This document shows, piece after piece, positions 53,064 through 63,103 of a DNA stretch of 64,000 nt. The position numbers were made by a program, and so were the translations under genes. Each line of letters starts with the position of its first letter. Within the stretch, counting starts at the first letter, position 1. The DNA is from Archangium sp. (lineage in GTDB: Bacteria > Myxococcota > Myxococcia > Myxococcales > Myxococcaceae), in assembly GCA_030695565.1 (NCBI GenBank), contig JAUYRZ010000091.1:1-64000 (forward strand), given 5' to 3'. Under the pieces are notes generated by a model. It saw nothing but the letters and a program-made list of their open reading frames with translations. It was not told the origin of the DNA and made no database searches.

Positions 53064-54800
53064 TTACAGCGTGAAGTGACAACGCTCGCGTTCGACCGCG
53101 ACCGCTGCGCCGTCTTTGGGAATGTCTGCTTCGTCGCGCCAGCGCACCATCTCGTCGGGCTCCCAGCGGTACGGCTCGCCGTTGAGCTTCACGGTGCCTT
53201 CCGCCAGCGCGCGGGTCGCCTCGAGCAGCGGCACCTCCTTCAAGTCGCGCACCAGCGCCTCGAAGCGCCCCTGCCTCGCGGGATCGACGAAGCGGGCGTC
53301 ATGCCGCGCCGCCCAGGCCATGTGGAACCACGACGGGCGAAAGGCGACGCCATCGAGCGCGAGGCGTTTGGCCATCAAGGTGAGCAACTGCGACATCTCG
53401 CGGGCCAGCCCCAGCCCCGGCACTTCCTGCCCGGGCAGCTGCGGCCTCAGGTTCGAGAAGTTCGCGCGCGGGTTTCGCAACGAGAGCCAGTTCACGAAGA
53501 GGAACGTGCCGGCGCCCAGCCGTCGGCGATCGACCTCGAGCTCGATGAGCACGTGCTCCTTCTTGCTGGTGGCATCGACGCCGACCAGGCGAGCGCGTTC
53601 GTACGGAGAGACGCGATCGAACACGCAGCGCAGGTTGTGAAAACCCAGCCGCCGCAAGATGGGCAACACCCGGTAGCGCTCCAACGCGTACTCGAGCCCT
53701 TCGCCCGTGTAGTAGCCGAGCAGCTTGTGCGGTCCGGTGCGCTGCATGCCGAGCGCCTCGGCGACATCGGCCTCCGACATGAACGTGTTGTTCCCCAGCG
53801 ACTCGGATTTCAGCGTGCGCGAGATGCCCACCATGCGGGCGGCGAGGGGATCGTAATCGGTGGGAATGGCCTCTTCGCTATCGAAGGCGAGCGTGAGCCC
53901 CACCCCGGCGAGCACCTTCCACGCGTGTGACGAGTAGCCGCCGGCCGGCAACCACACCTGGGGCAGGCTGCCCAGGCGACGAGACACGAGCAGCTCGCGC
54001 CGCCGGGTGCCCGAGAGCGACAGCTTGAACTGCCCCAGCCGATCGCCGTTCAGCACGTCAGCGCCCGCAAGCACGAAGGCGAGCTCGACGTCGGGCATGC
54101 GGCCCAGCAGCGCCTCGACGGCCGCCAGATAGGTGGCGTCGTCGGTATTCTCGGGCAGCAACGTCTCGTCGACGCCCGGCAACGCGCCCCAGTCAGCGCC
54201 GGAGATCGAGCCCAGCCAGACGGTGCCGTCTTTGCCCAGGCACTCAGCGGTGCCATCGGGCGGGTGGAAGTCGAAGTCGAGCACCGCGATGCGGCCTTCG
54301 AAACCTTCCGCGCGCACCGAAGCGACGGCGATCGCCACGTCGTTGAGCGCGCAGAAGCCTGCGCCCCGCGCCGGCGCCGCGTGATGAAAGCCGCCGAAGA
54401 GGTTCATCACCGAGTGTTTCCGGTTGAGGGCGTGATGCGCCGCCTCCACGGTCCCGCCCACGCCCAGGCGCAGCGTGCGGAGGAGCTCGTCGACGTAGAT
54501 GTCGCTGGGGTCGACCGCGAAGACGGCGCCGAGGTTCTGCGGATCGTGGAGCGACTCGAGGTACGCGGGCGTGTGCACCCGGGCGAGATCTTCGTAGCTG
54601 GCCGGCTCAGGGTTGATCACCTGATCGGGCGCCAGCGCGTGTTCTCGCAGCAGATAGTGGAGCGCGTCGTCGGCGCGCCGGGTCTCCATCGCCGCGGGGC
54701 CTGATTCAGCACCCGAAATCGGCAGCCGGTACGCCTCATCGTGGAAGACGCGCAGGGGACGCCGCCGCCCCTTCGCGAGCAACGCGAGGAACGGGTTCAT
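53064..54800 (-). CDS. Histone-deacetylase-family protein with a large C-terminal extension
   Basis: Residues about 15-310 form a zinc-dependent deacetylase fold: the HH pair (LFGGFHHAAPARGAGFCALNDVA), LDFDFHPPDGT (Asp and His ligands; the usual HHGNG is HPPDG), AGADVLNGDRLGQF (Asp ligand region) and the late PAGGYS Tyr. The substrates of bacterial members include acetylpolyamines and acetoin-type compounds; here it is unknown. The C-terminal 270 residues are not part of the family and resemble no domain I recognise. It follows the 60-residue gene and precedes OsmC. Confidence 0.83.
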   Translation of the reverse strand: MNPFLALLAKGRRRPLRVFHDEAYRLPISGAESGPAAMETRRADDALHYLLREHALAPDQVINPEPASYEDLARVHTPAYLESLHDPQNLGAVFAVDPSDIYVDELLRTLRLGVGGTVEAAHHALNRKHSVMNLFGGFHHAAPARGAGFCALNDVAIAVASVRAEGFEGRIAVLDFDFHPPDGTAECLGKDGTVWLGSISGADWGALPGVDETLLPENTDDATYLAAVEALLGRMPDVELAFVLAGADVLNGDRLGQFKLSLSGTRRRELLVSRRLGSLPQVWLPAGGYSSHAWKVLAGVGLTLAFDSEEAIPTDYDPLAARMVGISRTLKSESLGNNTFMSEADVAEALGMQRTGPHKLLGYYTGEGLEYALERYRVLPILRRLGFHNLRCVFDRVSPYERARLVGVDATSKKEHVLIELEVDRRRLGAGTFLFVNWLSLRNPRANFSNLRPQLPGQEVPGLGLAREMSQLLTLMAKRLALDGVAFRPSWFHMAWAARHDARFVDPARQGRFEALVRDLKEVPLLEATRALAEGTVKLNGEPYRWEPDEMVRWRDEADIPKDGAAVAVERERCHFTL

Positions 54801-54809
54801 CGGAGAAGC

Positions 54810-54992
54810 TCAGAAGTCGATCTGCACGACCGTCTTGTGGCCGGGGACTTCTTCACGCTCGGAGTGGCGGTCGTCTTGATCGTCTTCATCTCGCTGGGCG
54901 ACCGGGATCTCGAGGGTGGGCCGTTGACGCTCACGCTGGAGGCGGTCCCGCTCCCGGCGCTTCAGCTCTTCAATGATGTAGGAGTCGAGCAT
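54810..54992 (-). CDS. Hypothetical protein, 60 aa
   Basis: Not recognised. Starts MLDSYIIEELKRRE and continues with a highly charged helix (RERDRLQRERQR) and an acidic patch (DEDDQDDRHS), ending in VVQIDF. It is probably a short alpha-helical or partly disordered protein. It lies 9 nt before the histone-deacetylase-like gene. The ATG is preceded by no clear Shine-Dalgarno sequence. Confidence 0.6.
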   Translation of the reverse strand: MLDSYIIEELKRRERDRLQRERQRPTLEIPVAQRDEDDQDDRHSEREEVPGHKTVVQIDF

Positions 54993-55098
54993 GGGCGTTG
55001 GCGTCCTTGGAGTCGAAAACCGCAACCCAATAGTAACCACGTTGCAGGCCGCTTCAACCCACCCTTCGGTGAGCCCGGCAAATCGCAAGCGGCTGGAA

Positions 55099-55527
55099 TT
55101 ACTTCGCCGACTCGATGCGCCTCTTGAAGTTCTCCAGAAGTTTGGGGAGCTGGGTGTCGACCAGCGCGTTCACGATGGTCTTGGGAACCAGCATCCCGAC
55201 CTCGACCGCGATGTTGTAGGTCGCCTTGGTGGTGCCGTTGCCGGCGTCTTCCAGCACCCAGCCGCCCTTGTTGTCCTTCATGAATTCGCCGTCGATGAAG
55301 GACCAGCTGAGCCTGGTGGGGCCCTCTTCTTTGATGCGCACCGTGTACTTGATGAGCTTCACCACCTCGGCCTCGTACTGCACGTCGACCTCGGCGCCGC
55401 GGCGGTTCGAGGTCTTGATCTTCTTCACTTCAGGAAGGAAGTCCGGATACCGCTCGTAGTCCGAGATCACCGACCAGCACTTCTCGACGGGGGCGTTGAA
55501 GATGATGGTCCGCTGGGCGCCTGCCAT
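55099..55527 (-). CDS. SRPBCC-family (Coq10/polyketide cyclase-like) protein
   Basis: A 142-residue START/Bet v1-like fold that binds hydrophobic ligands. The starting pattern IIFNAPVEKCWSVISDYERYPDFLPEV and the final helix (LPKLLENFKRRIESAK) are typical. No signal peptide is present, so it should be cytoplasmic. An AGGAG about 10 nt before the ATG supports the start. The ligand is not known. Confidence 0.88.
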   Translation of the reverse strand: MAGAQRTIIFNAPVEKCWSVISDYERYPDFLPEVKKIKTSNRRGAEVDVQYEAEVVKLIKYTVRIKEEGPTRLSWSFIDGEFMKDNKGGWVLEDAGNGTTKATYNIAVEVGMLVPKTIVNALVDTQLPKLLENFKRRIESAK

Positions 55528-55566
55528 GGTGTTTGAGCTCCTTCGAAGGTGAGTAACGGGGTGAGG

Positions 55567-56540
<974 letters not shown>

Positions 56541-56544
<4 letters not shown>

Positions 56545-56951
56545 GGCCTGAGCAGTTTCACCAGCGACTCGGGAAGTCCAGTCGGTTTTCCGGAAGCGCC
56601 GACGCAGGCGTGCACGGTGTGACCGGTGGCCAGCACCACCCCATCGGCCTCCCGCCTCACCTCGTATTCGAAGCGCATCGAGGCGCGACGCAGCTCGGCG
56701 AGGTGCACGTCGACGATCAACACCTCGTCGTACTTCGCAGGGCGTTTGTAGTCGCAGTGCGCAGAGACCACGGGCAGCCCGAAGCCCGACTTCTCGAAGT
56801 CGGTGTAGCTGCCTCCGCGAGCGCGCAGGTACTCGGAGCGGCTGAACTCGAAATAGCGAAAGTAGTTCGCGTAGTAGACGACGCCCATCTGGTCGGTGTC
56901 GCCGTAGATGACTCGCAACTTCGCCAGCACGTGGAGGGACGGCTCATTCAT
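56541..56951 (-). CDS. YbgC-like acyl-CoA thioesterase
   Basis: A 136-residue hot-dog-fold thioesterase. The signature VIYGDTDQMGVVYYANYFRYFEFSRSEYLR holds the catalytic Asp region. The middle shows FEYEVRREADGVVLATGHTVHACV, typical of 4HBT proteins. Such enzymes hydrolyse acyl-CoA or similar thioesters. It lies first in an operon with glpX and is divergent from the phosphatase gene. Confidence 0.92.
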
Positions 56952-56973
56952 CGGAGTGACGTTCTACAAACAC

Positions 56974-56985
56974 CCGGGATCCCGG
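56974..56985. promoter_or_regulatory. Perfect 12-bp palindrome CCGGGATCCCGG
   Basis: Lies in the divergent region between the YbgC/glpX operon and the phosphatase operon, about 25 nt before one start and 45 nt before the other. It could be an operator, but a chance palindrome in GC-rich DNA is possible. Confidence 0.3.
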
Positions 56986-57030
56986 AAAGTTCTTTTGGGG
57001 CGGCCGCTCAAGAGATGCGAAGGTCACGGC

Positions 57031-58647
57031 ATGAAGCGATGGCTGGTGACGATCCTTCTCGCGGTGTCGGGCGTGTCGATGGCCAAGCCGCCCCGGCTGA
57101 CGGTGTTCATCAGCGTCGACGCCCTCGGGACCGACGTGCTGCAACGCAACCGCTTCCGCTTCAAAGGTGGCTTTGCCCGCCTGATGAACGAAGGCGCCGT
57201 GTACCCGACCGCGCGCTACGAGCTGATCGAGACGGTCACCGGCATCGGGCACACCACGCTCGCCACCGGCGCCTGGCCGCACCGCCACGGCGTGGTGGGC
57301 AACAAGGTCTTCAACCGCACCACTGGCAAGCTCGAGGCCTGCTTCGCCGACGCGACGCACCCGGTGCTCGAAGCGCCGGCCTCCAACGATGACGTCTCAC
57401 CCGCGAACCTGATGGCCGAGACCGTGGCCGATCGCCTGAGGCAGACCACGCAGCTGCGGGGCAAGGCGGTCGCCCTGGCAGGCAAGGGCCGCTCGGCCGT
57501 GGCCATGTCGGGCCGGCTGGGCGACGCGTGGTGGTTTCACGAGCAGGTCGGCAAGTTCGTCACCGGCACCTGGTACCGCAAGGAATTCCCCTCGTGGGTG
57601 AAGACCTTCAACGATCGCAAGCTGCCCGACAGCTACCACGCCAAACGATGGGAGCTGCTCTCCCCCGCCAAGGACTACGTGGGCGATGACGAGCGGCCCT
57701 TCGAGTCGGACTGGTACGGCATGTCGAAGATCTTCCCCCACCCGCTCACCGGTGGGCTGCCTTCGCCCGGGCCCGCGTCGTGGAGCGCGTTGGCCTCGTC
57801 ACCGATGATGAACGAGGTGATGGTGGAGTTCGCCAAGGCGGCCATCGACGGCGAGCAGCTCGGCAAGGACGAGGTGCCCGACCTGCTGAGCATCAGCTTC
57901 TCGGCGCTCGATCGCACCTACCACCTGTACGGCCCCACCTCGTGGGAGATGCAGGATCACCTCGCCCGCCTCGACAAGCAGCTGGGCGATCTGCTCGCCG
58001 CGGCCGAGCGGGCCGCGGGCGGCAAGGCGAACCTGCTGGTGGTGCTCTCGGCCGATCACGGCGGCGCCAACATTCCCGAAGAGTGGGCGTCGATGGGTCT
58101 CGACGGTGTGCGCGTGGTGCCCGCGAACCTGCAGAAGGCGCTCAACGACGAGCTGGAGAAGAAGTTCGCCCTGCCCGGGCTGGTGCTGGCGATCGAAGAG
58201 AGCGATCTCTACCTCGACCTCAAGGCCATCGAAGGCAAGAAGCTCGACCCGATGGTGGTGCGACGGGCGGCCGCTTCGTTCCTGCAGAAGCAGCCTGATC
58301 TGCAGACGGCGATCTCGCGCGACGACGTGGGCCTCGCCAACCCCTCGGGGCTCGGCCGCAACTTCGTCAACAGCGTGTACCCGGAGCGCAGCGGCGACGT
58401 GTTGATGGTGCTCAAGCCCTTCCACGTTCTCGAGTCGGAGAAGGCGGGCACCTCGCACGGAACGCCGTGGAGCTACGACACCGACGTGCCGATCTTCCTC
58501 TTCGGCAAAGGCGTGAAGCCCGGCATCTACGGCTCGGTGGTGCAGCCGGTCGATCTCGCTCCGACGGTCAGCGCGATCCTCGAGATGGGCGCGCCCGCGA
58601 GCAGCGAGGGCTCGGTGTTGTCGGAAGCGATTCTGCTCTCCAAGTGA
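57031..58647 (+). CDS. Alkaline-phosphatase-superfamily phosphatase (PafA-like), secreted
   Basis: A 538-residue protein with a Sec signal peptide (MKRWLVTILLAVSGVSMA, cleaved before KPP). It has the alkaline phosphatase superfamily fold with the metal Asp in FISVDALGTDVL, the Thr nucleophile region (VTGIGHTTLATG, then WPHRHGVVGN), the LLSISFSALDRTYHLYGP segment, VVLSADHGG and SHGTPWSYDTDVPIFL. The layout matches PafA/NPP-type enzymes that hydrolyse phosphate monoesters in the periplasm. The 2OG oxygenase gene overlaps its stop codon (GTGA). Confidence 0.93.
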   Translation: MKRWLVTILLAVSGVSMAKPPRLTVFISVDALGTDVLQRNRFRFKGGFARLMNEGAVYPTARYELIETVTGIGHTTLATGAWPHRHGVVGNKVFNRTTGKLEACFADATHPVLEAPASNDDVSPANLMAETVADRLRQTTQLRGKAVALAGKGRSAVAMSGRLGDAWWFHEQVGKFVTGTWYRKEFPSWVKTFNDRKLPDSYHAKRWELLSPAKDYVGDDERPFESDWYGMSKIFPHPLTGGLPSPGPASWSALASSPMMNEVMVEFAKAAIDGEQLGKDEVPDLLSISFSALDRTYHLYGPTSWEMQDHLARLDKQLGDLLAAAERAAGGKANLLVVLSADHGGANIPEEWASMGLDGVRVVPANLQKALNDELEKKFALPGLVLAIEESDLYLDLKAIEGKKLDPMVVRRAAASFLQKQPDLQTAISRDDVGLANPSGLGRNFVNSVYPERSGDVLMVLKPFHVLESEKAGTSHGTPWSYDTDVPIFLFGKGVKPGIYGSVVQPVDLAPTVSAILEMGAPASSEGSVLSEAILLSK

Positions 58648-59321
58648 AGAAGCCGCTGGTCACCATCATCGACGACGCGTTGCCGGAGGCTCAGCACCGC
58701 GCGTTGAAGAGGGCGATCGTGCGGCTGGGCAGCGAACGCATCGTGGCGGGGTACCAGACGACGTTCTGGTTCCCGCTCGACGCGCAGCCCTCCAACCGGG
58801 TGGAGCAGGCGGTGCTCTCGTTGGCGGCCCTGCTGCCGGCGAAACACCGGCGAGGGGTGACCGGCGTGGAGTGGTGGCTCTCGCGCATGCGCACTTCGAA
58901 CGTGAAGGTCGACTTTCATCGCGATCGCGACAACGCGCGCTTCGACCAGACGGGCGAGGAGACGCACCCGAAGATCTCGTCGTTGCTCTACCTGAGCGAC
59001 AGCCGCGGTGGCCTGCTCGCCGTGACCCGGGAGGCTCCGAACCCGGAGAACCAGGCGTTCGCGCCCGACGTGCACGACTTCGACTTCGTCACGCCCCGGC
59101 CCAACCGCTTCACGTTCTTCGACGGCCGGCTCACGCACGGTGTGCTCGATGCGAACAACGAGATCCCCGGGCGCAGGCTGCCGCGAGAACGAAAATGGCG
59201 TTTGGCGATCGCCGTGAATTTCTGGGCGGAGCGACCGTGGGGCGTCCCGCTTTTTGGAGCGTCGCATCACTACCGCGGGCTGGCACTGAGGGGGGCCCAC
59301 GGGCTAAATCCACGGTCATGA
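58644..59321 (+). CDS. 2-oxoglutarate/Fe(II)-dependent oxygenase-like protein
   Basis: A 225-residue double-stranded beta-helix protein of the prolyl-hydroxylase-like superfamily. It has an iron-site HxD in VDFHRDRDNARF, a distal His in DGRLTHGVLDA and a 2OG-binding Arg near RERKWRLAIAVNFW. There is no signal peptide, so it is cytoplasmic. The GTG start overlaps the phosphatase stop, and the next ATG overlaps its own stop. The substrate is unknown. Confidence 0.84.
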   Translation: MKKPLVTIIDDALPEAQHRALKRAIVRLGSERIVAGYQTTFWFPLDAQPSNRVEQAVLSLAALLPAKHRRGVTGVEWWLSRMRTSNVKVDFHRDRDNARFDQTGEETHPKISSLLYLSDSRGGLLAVTREAPNPENQAFAPDVHDFDFVTPRPNRFTFFDGRLTHGVLDANNEIPGRRLPRERKWRLAIAVNFWAERPWGVPLFGASHHYRGLALRGAHGLNPRS

Positions 59322-59746
59322 GTCGCGCGGCGCTCAGCATGGTGTTGCTCCTGAGCGCCGTCGCGGCCGCCGAGGAGGTGTCGCCCGACCCCGCCCTGGC
59401 TGCGTTGGCCGTGCCCGCCGAGGGCGATCCGTTCTCCATCTCGGAGACCGGCCGGCTGAGCGTCGCGGTGAAGCACGCCTTCGCGCGGCCCGAGGCGGTC
59501 ACCCGGCTGGGCTACCTGCTGGAGTACTGGAAAAAGCGCTTCAACCTGGTGGCTGAGTGGCGCGGCGATCGCGTGTTCCTCTCGGGCGCCGTCTTCGGCA
59601 TCAAGATCCAGGCGATGTTCGCGATCAACGAGTCGTCGGTGGTCGGCTTCGCGCACGATCCGGGCTGGCCGTGGCGGGGCAAGGTTCAGCAGTACGTCGA
59701 TGGCAAGCTCAAAAAATACCTGAACGAGACCTACGACGATCCCTGA
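59318..59746 (+). CDS. Secreted PHA-granule-regulatory-like protein (PHA_gran_rgn)
   Basis: A 142-residue protein with a signal peptide (MSRAALSMVLLLSAVAAA). The mature part, with LSVAVKHAFARPEAVTRLGYLLEYWKKRFN, VAEWRGDRVFLSGAVFGIKI and a C-terminal VQQYVDGKLKKYLNE helix, resembles proteins of the PHA_gran_rgn family, although these are usually cytoplasmic. It is the third gene of a coupled set with the phosphatase and oxygenase genes (ATGA overlap). Confidence 0.72.
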   Translation: MSRAALSMVLLLSAVAAAEEVSPDPALAALAVPAEGDPFSISETGRLSVAVKHAFARPEAVTRLGYLLEYWKKRFNLVAEWRGDRVFLSGAVFGIKIQAMFAINESSVVGFAHDPGWPWRGKVQQYVDGKLKKYLNETYDDP

Positions 59747-59806
59747 TTTTCTGGGTCGCTCCGCCTGGGCGCATCTTCCACTACGGTTCCGGCTTGCCCA
59801 CACCCA

Positions 59807-59859
59807 ACCACCTCCGCCGCGGCTGGCGCACCCGATCGTGCGATCGCTCCGGAGGCGGT
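59807..59859. other. Structured region upstream of the SNF2 helicase gene
   Basis: ACCACCTCC (59807-59815) and GGAGGCGGT (59851-59859) form a stem with one mismatch; a CGATCG-TG-CGATCG hairpin (59833-59846) lies inside. It lies in the 163-nt gap between the previous gene and the helicase gene and could be a terminator, an operator or a leader structure. Confidence 0.35.
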
Positions 59860-59909
59860 AAATCGGCCCCAGAAAACTCTGGCTTTACAGGCGGTTCGGC
59901 CTGATCACA

Positions 59910-62648
59910 ATGCACGATCTGATGTCGGAGATGCCCCGAATCTCGACGGAGGTCGTACCTCCCCCTGCACCCGCGGCCCCCCGCCCGTTCACCCGTTTTC
60001 ACGAACGGCTGATGGCGGAGGAGCTGACGGGCAAGGTCGCCGACGGCCAGGCGAGAGTCATGCGGGCGGTCGCCGAGGCGAAGGTCGATCTCAACCCGCA
60101 TCAGCTGGAGGCCGCCGTCTTCGCGATGGAGTCGCTCTCGCGCGGTGGCTGCATGCTGGCGGACGAAGTCGGCCTCGGGAAGACCATCGAAGCGGGCATC
60201 GTGCTGGCGCAGCTGGCCAGTGAAGGAAAGAACCGCCTGCTGGTGCTCGCGCCCGCCACGCTGCGGGCGCAGTGGCAGGTGGAGCTCAAAGAGAAGTTCG
60301 ACCTCGACTCGATTGTGGTCGACGGCCGCACGGTGCGCGCCACGGGCAATGCCTTCGACCAGCCGGTGCCGGTGGTGATCGCCTCGCATCCGTTCGCCGC
60401 GTTCCGCCAGGAGCTGCTCTCCCAGATCAACTGGGACTGCGTGGTGATCGACGAAGCGCACCGCCTGCGCAACGCGCACAAACCCGGCAACAAGATGGGC
60501 AAGGCCCTCAAGGCCGGCCTGGGCAAGGCGCCGCGCCTGCTGCTGACCGCCACGCCGCTGCAGAACGCCATGACCGAGCTGTTCGGGCTCATGTCGCTCA
60601 TCGACGAGGCGATCCTCGGGCCCGAAGAGGCGTTCCGCGCCCACTTCCCCATCGATCCCGAGAGTGGTGGCCTGACCGAGCAGGGGCAGAAAGAGATCCG
60701 CTCCCGCATTGCGCCGGTGGTGCAGCGCACGTTGCGCCGCCAGGTGCGCGAGTACGTGAAGTACACCAACCGCCGCTCGGTGGTGGAGGACTTCACCCCG
60801 CTCCCCGAGGAGCACGCGCTCTACGAAGACGTCAGCGAGTATCTGCGCCGCAACGAGTGCTCGGCGATCGAGCCCGGCAAACGCACCCTGCTGACGATGG
60901 TGTACCGGAAGCTGCTCGCTTCTTCGACGTACGCCATCGCGCCCACGCTGCGGAAGTTGTCGGAGACGCTGCAGGCGCGCCTCGAGGCCACGAAGCTGGG
61001 CAAGCAGGCCAGCGCGATGCTCTTCGAGCCTGAAGAGGCGAAGTCGCACGCCGAAGAGAGCGAAGACTGGGAAGAGGCGCCGCGGGTCAGCAAGAACGAT
61101 CTCGCGAACATGCAGCGCGAGGTCTACGAGCTGCGCGGGTTCGCGGATCGTGCCGAAGCGATCAAGGTGAACTCGAAGGGCGAAGCGCTCACCCGCGCCA
61201 TCGATCGCGTCTTCACCGTCGCCCGCGCGCACCAGTGGCCCGAGAAGGCGGTCATCTTCACCGAGAGCAAGCGCACCCTCGAGTACCTGTTCACGCTGCT
61301 GTCCGAGAACGGCTACGCGGGGAAGATCTGCAAGCTCACCGGTGACGCCGGCACGCCCGAAGCGCGGCGCGACCTGGTGCGGCAGTTCAAGGAAGAGGCG
61401 CAGATCCTCCTGATGACGGAGGCCGGCGCCGAAGGTCTGAACCTCCAGTTCTGCAACCTGGTGGTGAACTACGACCTGCCGTGGAACCCGCAGCGCGTGG
61501 AACAGCGCATCGGCCGGTGCCACCGGTATGGCCAGCAGCGCGACGTGCTGGTGCTCAACTTCTTGAACCGCAGCAACGCGGCTGACGCGCGGCTGTATGA
61601 GCTGCTCGAGCGCAAGCTGAACCTGTTCGACGGTGTCTTCGGCGCCTCCGACGAGATCCTCGGCGCGCTGGAGAGCGGCGTCGACTTCGAGAAGCGCGTG
61701 CTGGAGATCTACCAGTCGTGCCGCCTGCCCGAAGAGATCAACGCCGCGTTCGATGCGCTGCGGAAGGACCTCGAGAGCCGCATCGATCAGAAGATGATGG
61801 AGACCCGCGCCACGCTCATCGAGAAGTTCGATGGTGACGTGCGCAAGAAGCTGCGGGTCGCCAGCGACGCGGCGCGCGAGGCGGTCAGCAAGCGCAAGCT
61901 GGCCGAGAAGAACTTCACCGGCTCGGTGCTGGGCACCGCCGCGGTGGGCCGCCGTCAGCTCGCACTCGCAGCAAAAGAAGTTCGCGCCCGCACCAACGAC
62001 GCGGTCACCACGCTGGTGATCGACGGCTCGACCTTGCCGGCGAAGCTGGGGCACCTGCAGGGCAAAGAGGGCTGGTGGTACGCGTACCGGTTCGAGCTGA
62101 CCGGCCTCAAGCCCGAAGAGCGCCTCGTGCACATCGTGTGCACCAAGTACGGCGAAGGCTACCGGGTGGTGCCGTGGATGGACGCCGACGTGATGCCGCG
62201 CGCTTCGGCCCGTGAAGAGAACACGCGCACGCCGCCTCCCAACCTGCCCACGCTGGAGCACGAGAAGGCGTTGATGGCGGCGAAGGACGAGCTGACCCGC
62301 GTGGCCGAGCGGCGCAACATGCTCGAGCTCGACGCGGCGAAGGATCGCGCCGACCGGTTCGCCGAAGATTGCCTGTTCTCACCCCGCCAGCAGGTCGAGC
62401 GGTCGCACGCAGAGTGGGAAGCCGCGCGCAAGCTGGTGATGGACATCGAAGATCCGACGGAGCGCATGAAGGCGCGCGCCACCACGGAGCGGCTCGAGCG
62501 CGAGTACCGCCGCAAGCTGCAGCAGCTTCGTCAGGCCGAAGACGCGAAGTACGCCGAGAAAGACCGCACGTTGGCCGCGCTCGCGCTCAAGGCGAAGGTG
62601 GTGACCAACCGCACCATGGTCGCCTCGTCGTACTTCTGGATCGACTGA
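59910..62648 (+). CDS. SNF2/RapA-like helicase
   Basis: A 912-residue double-stranded-DNA translocase. Motif I (LADEVGLGKTIEAG), motif II DEAH (VVIDEAHRLRN), motif III (LLLTATPLQNAM), the C-terminal RecA motif V (LMTEAGAEGLNLQ) and motif VI (QRIGRCHRYGQ) are all intact. A C-terminal region of about 300 residues, rich in charged residues and predicted coiled coil (VERSHAEWEAARKL, then TERLEREYRRKLQQLRQ), follows. Homologues include RapA, which recycles stalled RNA polymerase; which role applies here is not clear. Start at the ATG of MHDLMSEM. Confidence 0.93.
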   Translation: MHDLMSEMPRISTEVVPPPAPAAPRPFTRFHERLMAEELTGKVADGQARVMRAVAEAKVDLNPHQLEAAVFAMESLSRGGCMLADEVGLGKTIEAGIVLAQLASEGKNRLLVLAPATLRAQWQVELKEKFDLDSIVVDGRTVRATGNAFDQPVPVVIASHPFAAFRQELLSQINWDCVVIDEAHRLRNAHKPGNKMGKALKAGLGKAPRLLLTATPLQNAMTELFGLMSLIDEAILGPEEAFRAHFPIDPESGGLTEQGQKEIRSRIAPVVQRTLRRQVREYVKYTNRRSVVEDFTPLPEEHALYEDVSEYLRRNECSAIEPGKRTLLTMVYRKLLASSTYAIAPTLRKLSETLQARLEATKLGKQASAMLFEPEEAKSHAEESEDWEEAPRVSKNDLANMQREVYELRGFADRAEAIKVNSKGEALTRAIDRVFTVARAHQWPEKAVIFTESKRTLEYLFTLLSENGYAGKICKLTGDAGTPEARRDLVRQFKEEAQILLMTEAGAEGLNLQFCNLVVNYDLPWNPQRVEQRIGRCHRYGQQRDVLVLNFLNRSNAADARLYELLERKLNLFDGVFGASDEILGALESGVDFEKRVLEIYQSCRLPEEINAAFDALRKDLESRIDQKMMETRATLIEKFDGDVRKKLRVASDAAREAVSKRKLAEKNFTGSVLGTAAVGRRQLALAAKEVRARTNDAVTTLVIDGSTLPAKLGHLQGKEGWWYAYRFELTGLKPEERLVHIVCTKYGEGYRVVPWMDADVMPRASAREENTRTPPPNLPTLEHEKALMAAKDELTRVAERRNMLELDAAKDRADRFAEDCLFSPRQQVERSHAEWEAARKLVMDIEDPTERMKARATTERLEREYRRKLQQLRQAEDAKYAEKDRTLAALALKAKVVTNRTMVASSYFWID

Positions 62649-62656
62649 GACCATTC

Positions 62657-62690
62657 TTTCCCTCTCCCTCTTGGAGAGGGAGATCAGGTT
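62657..62690. repeat. Dispersed palindromic repeat, copy 7
   Basis: TTTCCCTCTCCCTCTTGGAGAGGGAGATCAGG forms a hairpin between the convergent ends of the helicase and thioesterase genes; it overlaps the last codons of the thioesterase. Confidence 0.7.
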
Positions 62691-63100
62691 TCGAGGTGTT
62701 CGATCGCTTGTTTGAGCTCTGAGGGCAGCGGCACCTTGTTCCCCGCTCCATCGAGCAGCACCACGATCGCTTCACCTTCCGCCGCCAGGCCCAGCACCGG
62801 GCTGACCGCGCGGTAGGCCATGGTGAAGCTGGTGTTGCCGAACTTCGTCACCGTCGCCTCGAGGGTCACCGTGTCGGGGTACGTGACCGGCTTTCGAAAG
62901 TCGATGGTCGCCCGCCCCAGGATGGGCACCCAGGCGCTCGCGTCCCTCGCACTGATGCCCACCTTGATGCGCTCGAAGTACGCGATGCGCGCCGACTCGA
63001 ACCAGCGCAGGTAGTTCGCGTTGTTCACGTGCCCGAACGCATCCATCTCGCCCCAGGCGACGCGGTGCTCGAGCTTCACCGGAAAACTTCCCAGGGCCAT
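62684..63100 (-). CDS. 4HBT-family acyl-CoA thioesterase
   Basis: A 138-residue hot-dog-fold protein. The signature RVAWGEMDAFGHVNNANYLRWFESAR contains the catalytic Asp of the 4-hydroxybenzoyl-CoA type. It lies 3 nt after the stop of the lipid kinase gene, so it is co-transcribed. A role in acyl-CoA turnover is likely. Confidence 0.92.
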   Translation of the reverse strand: MALGSFPVKLEHRVAWGEMDAFGHVNNANYLRWFESARIAYFERIKVGISARDASAWVPILGRATIDFRKPVTYPDTVTLEATVTKFGNTSFTMAYRAVSPVLGLAAEGEAIVVLLDGAGNKVPLPSELKQAIEHLET

Positions 63101-63103
63101 GGG

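Noticed and set aside
59781..62261. Long open frame (826 codons) antisense to the SNF2 helicase gene
   Set aside because: The helicase motifs are complete on the plus strand. The opposite translation is composition-driven.
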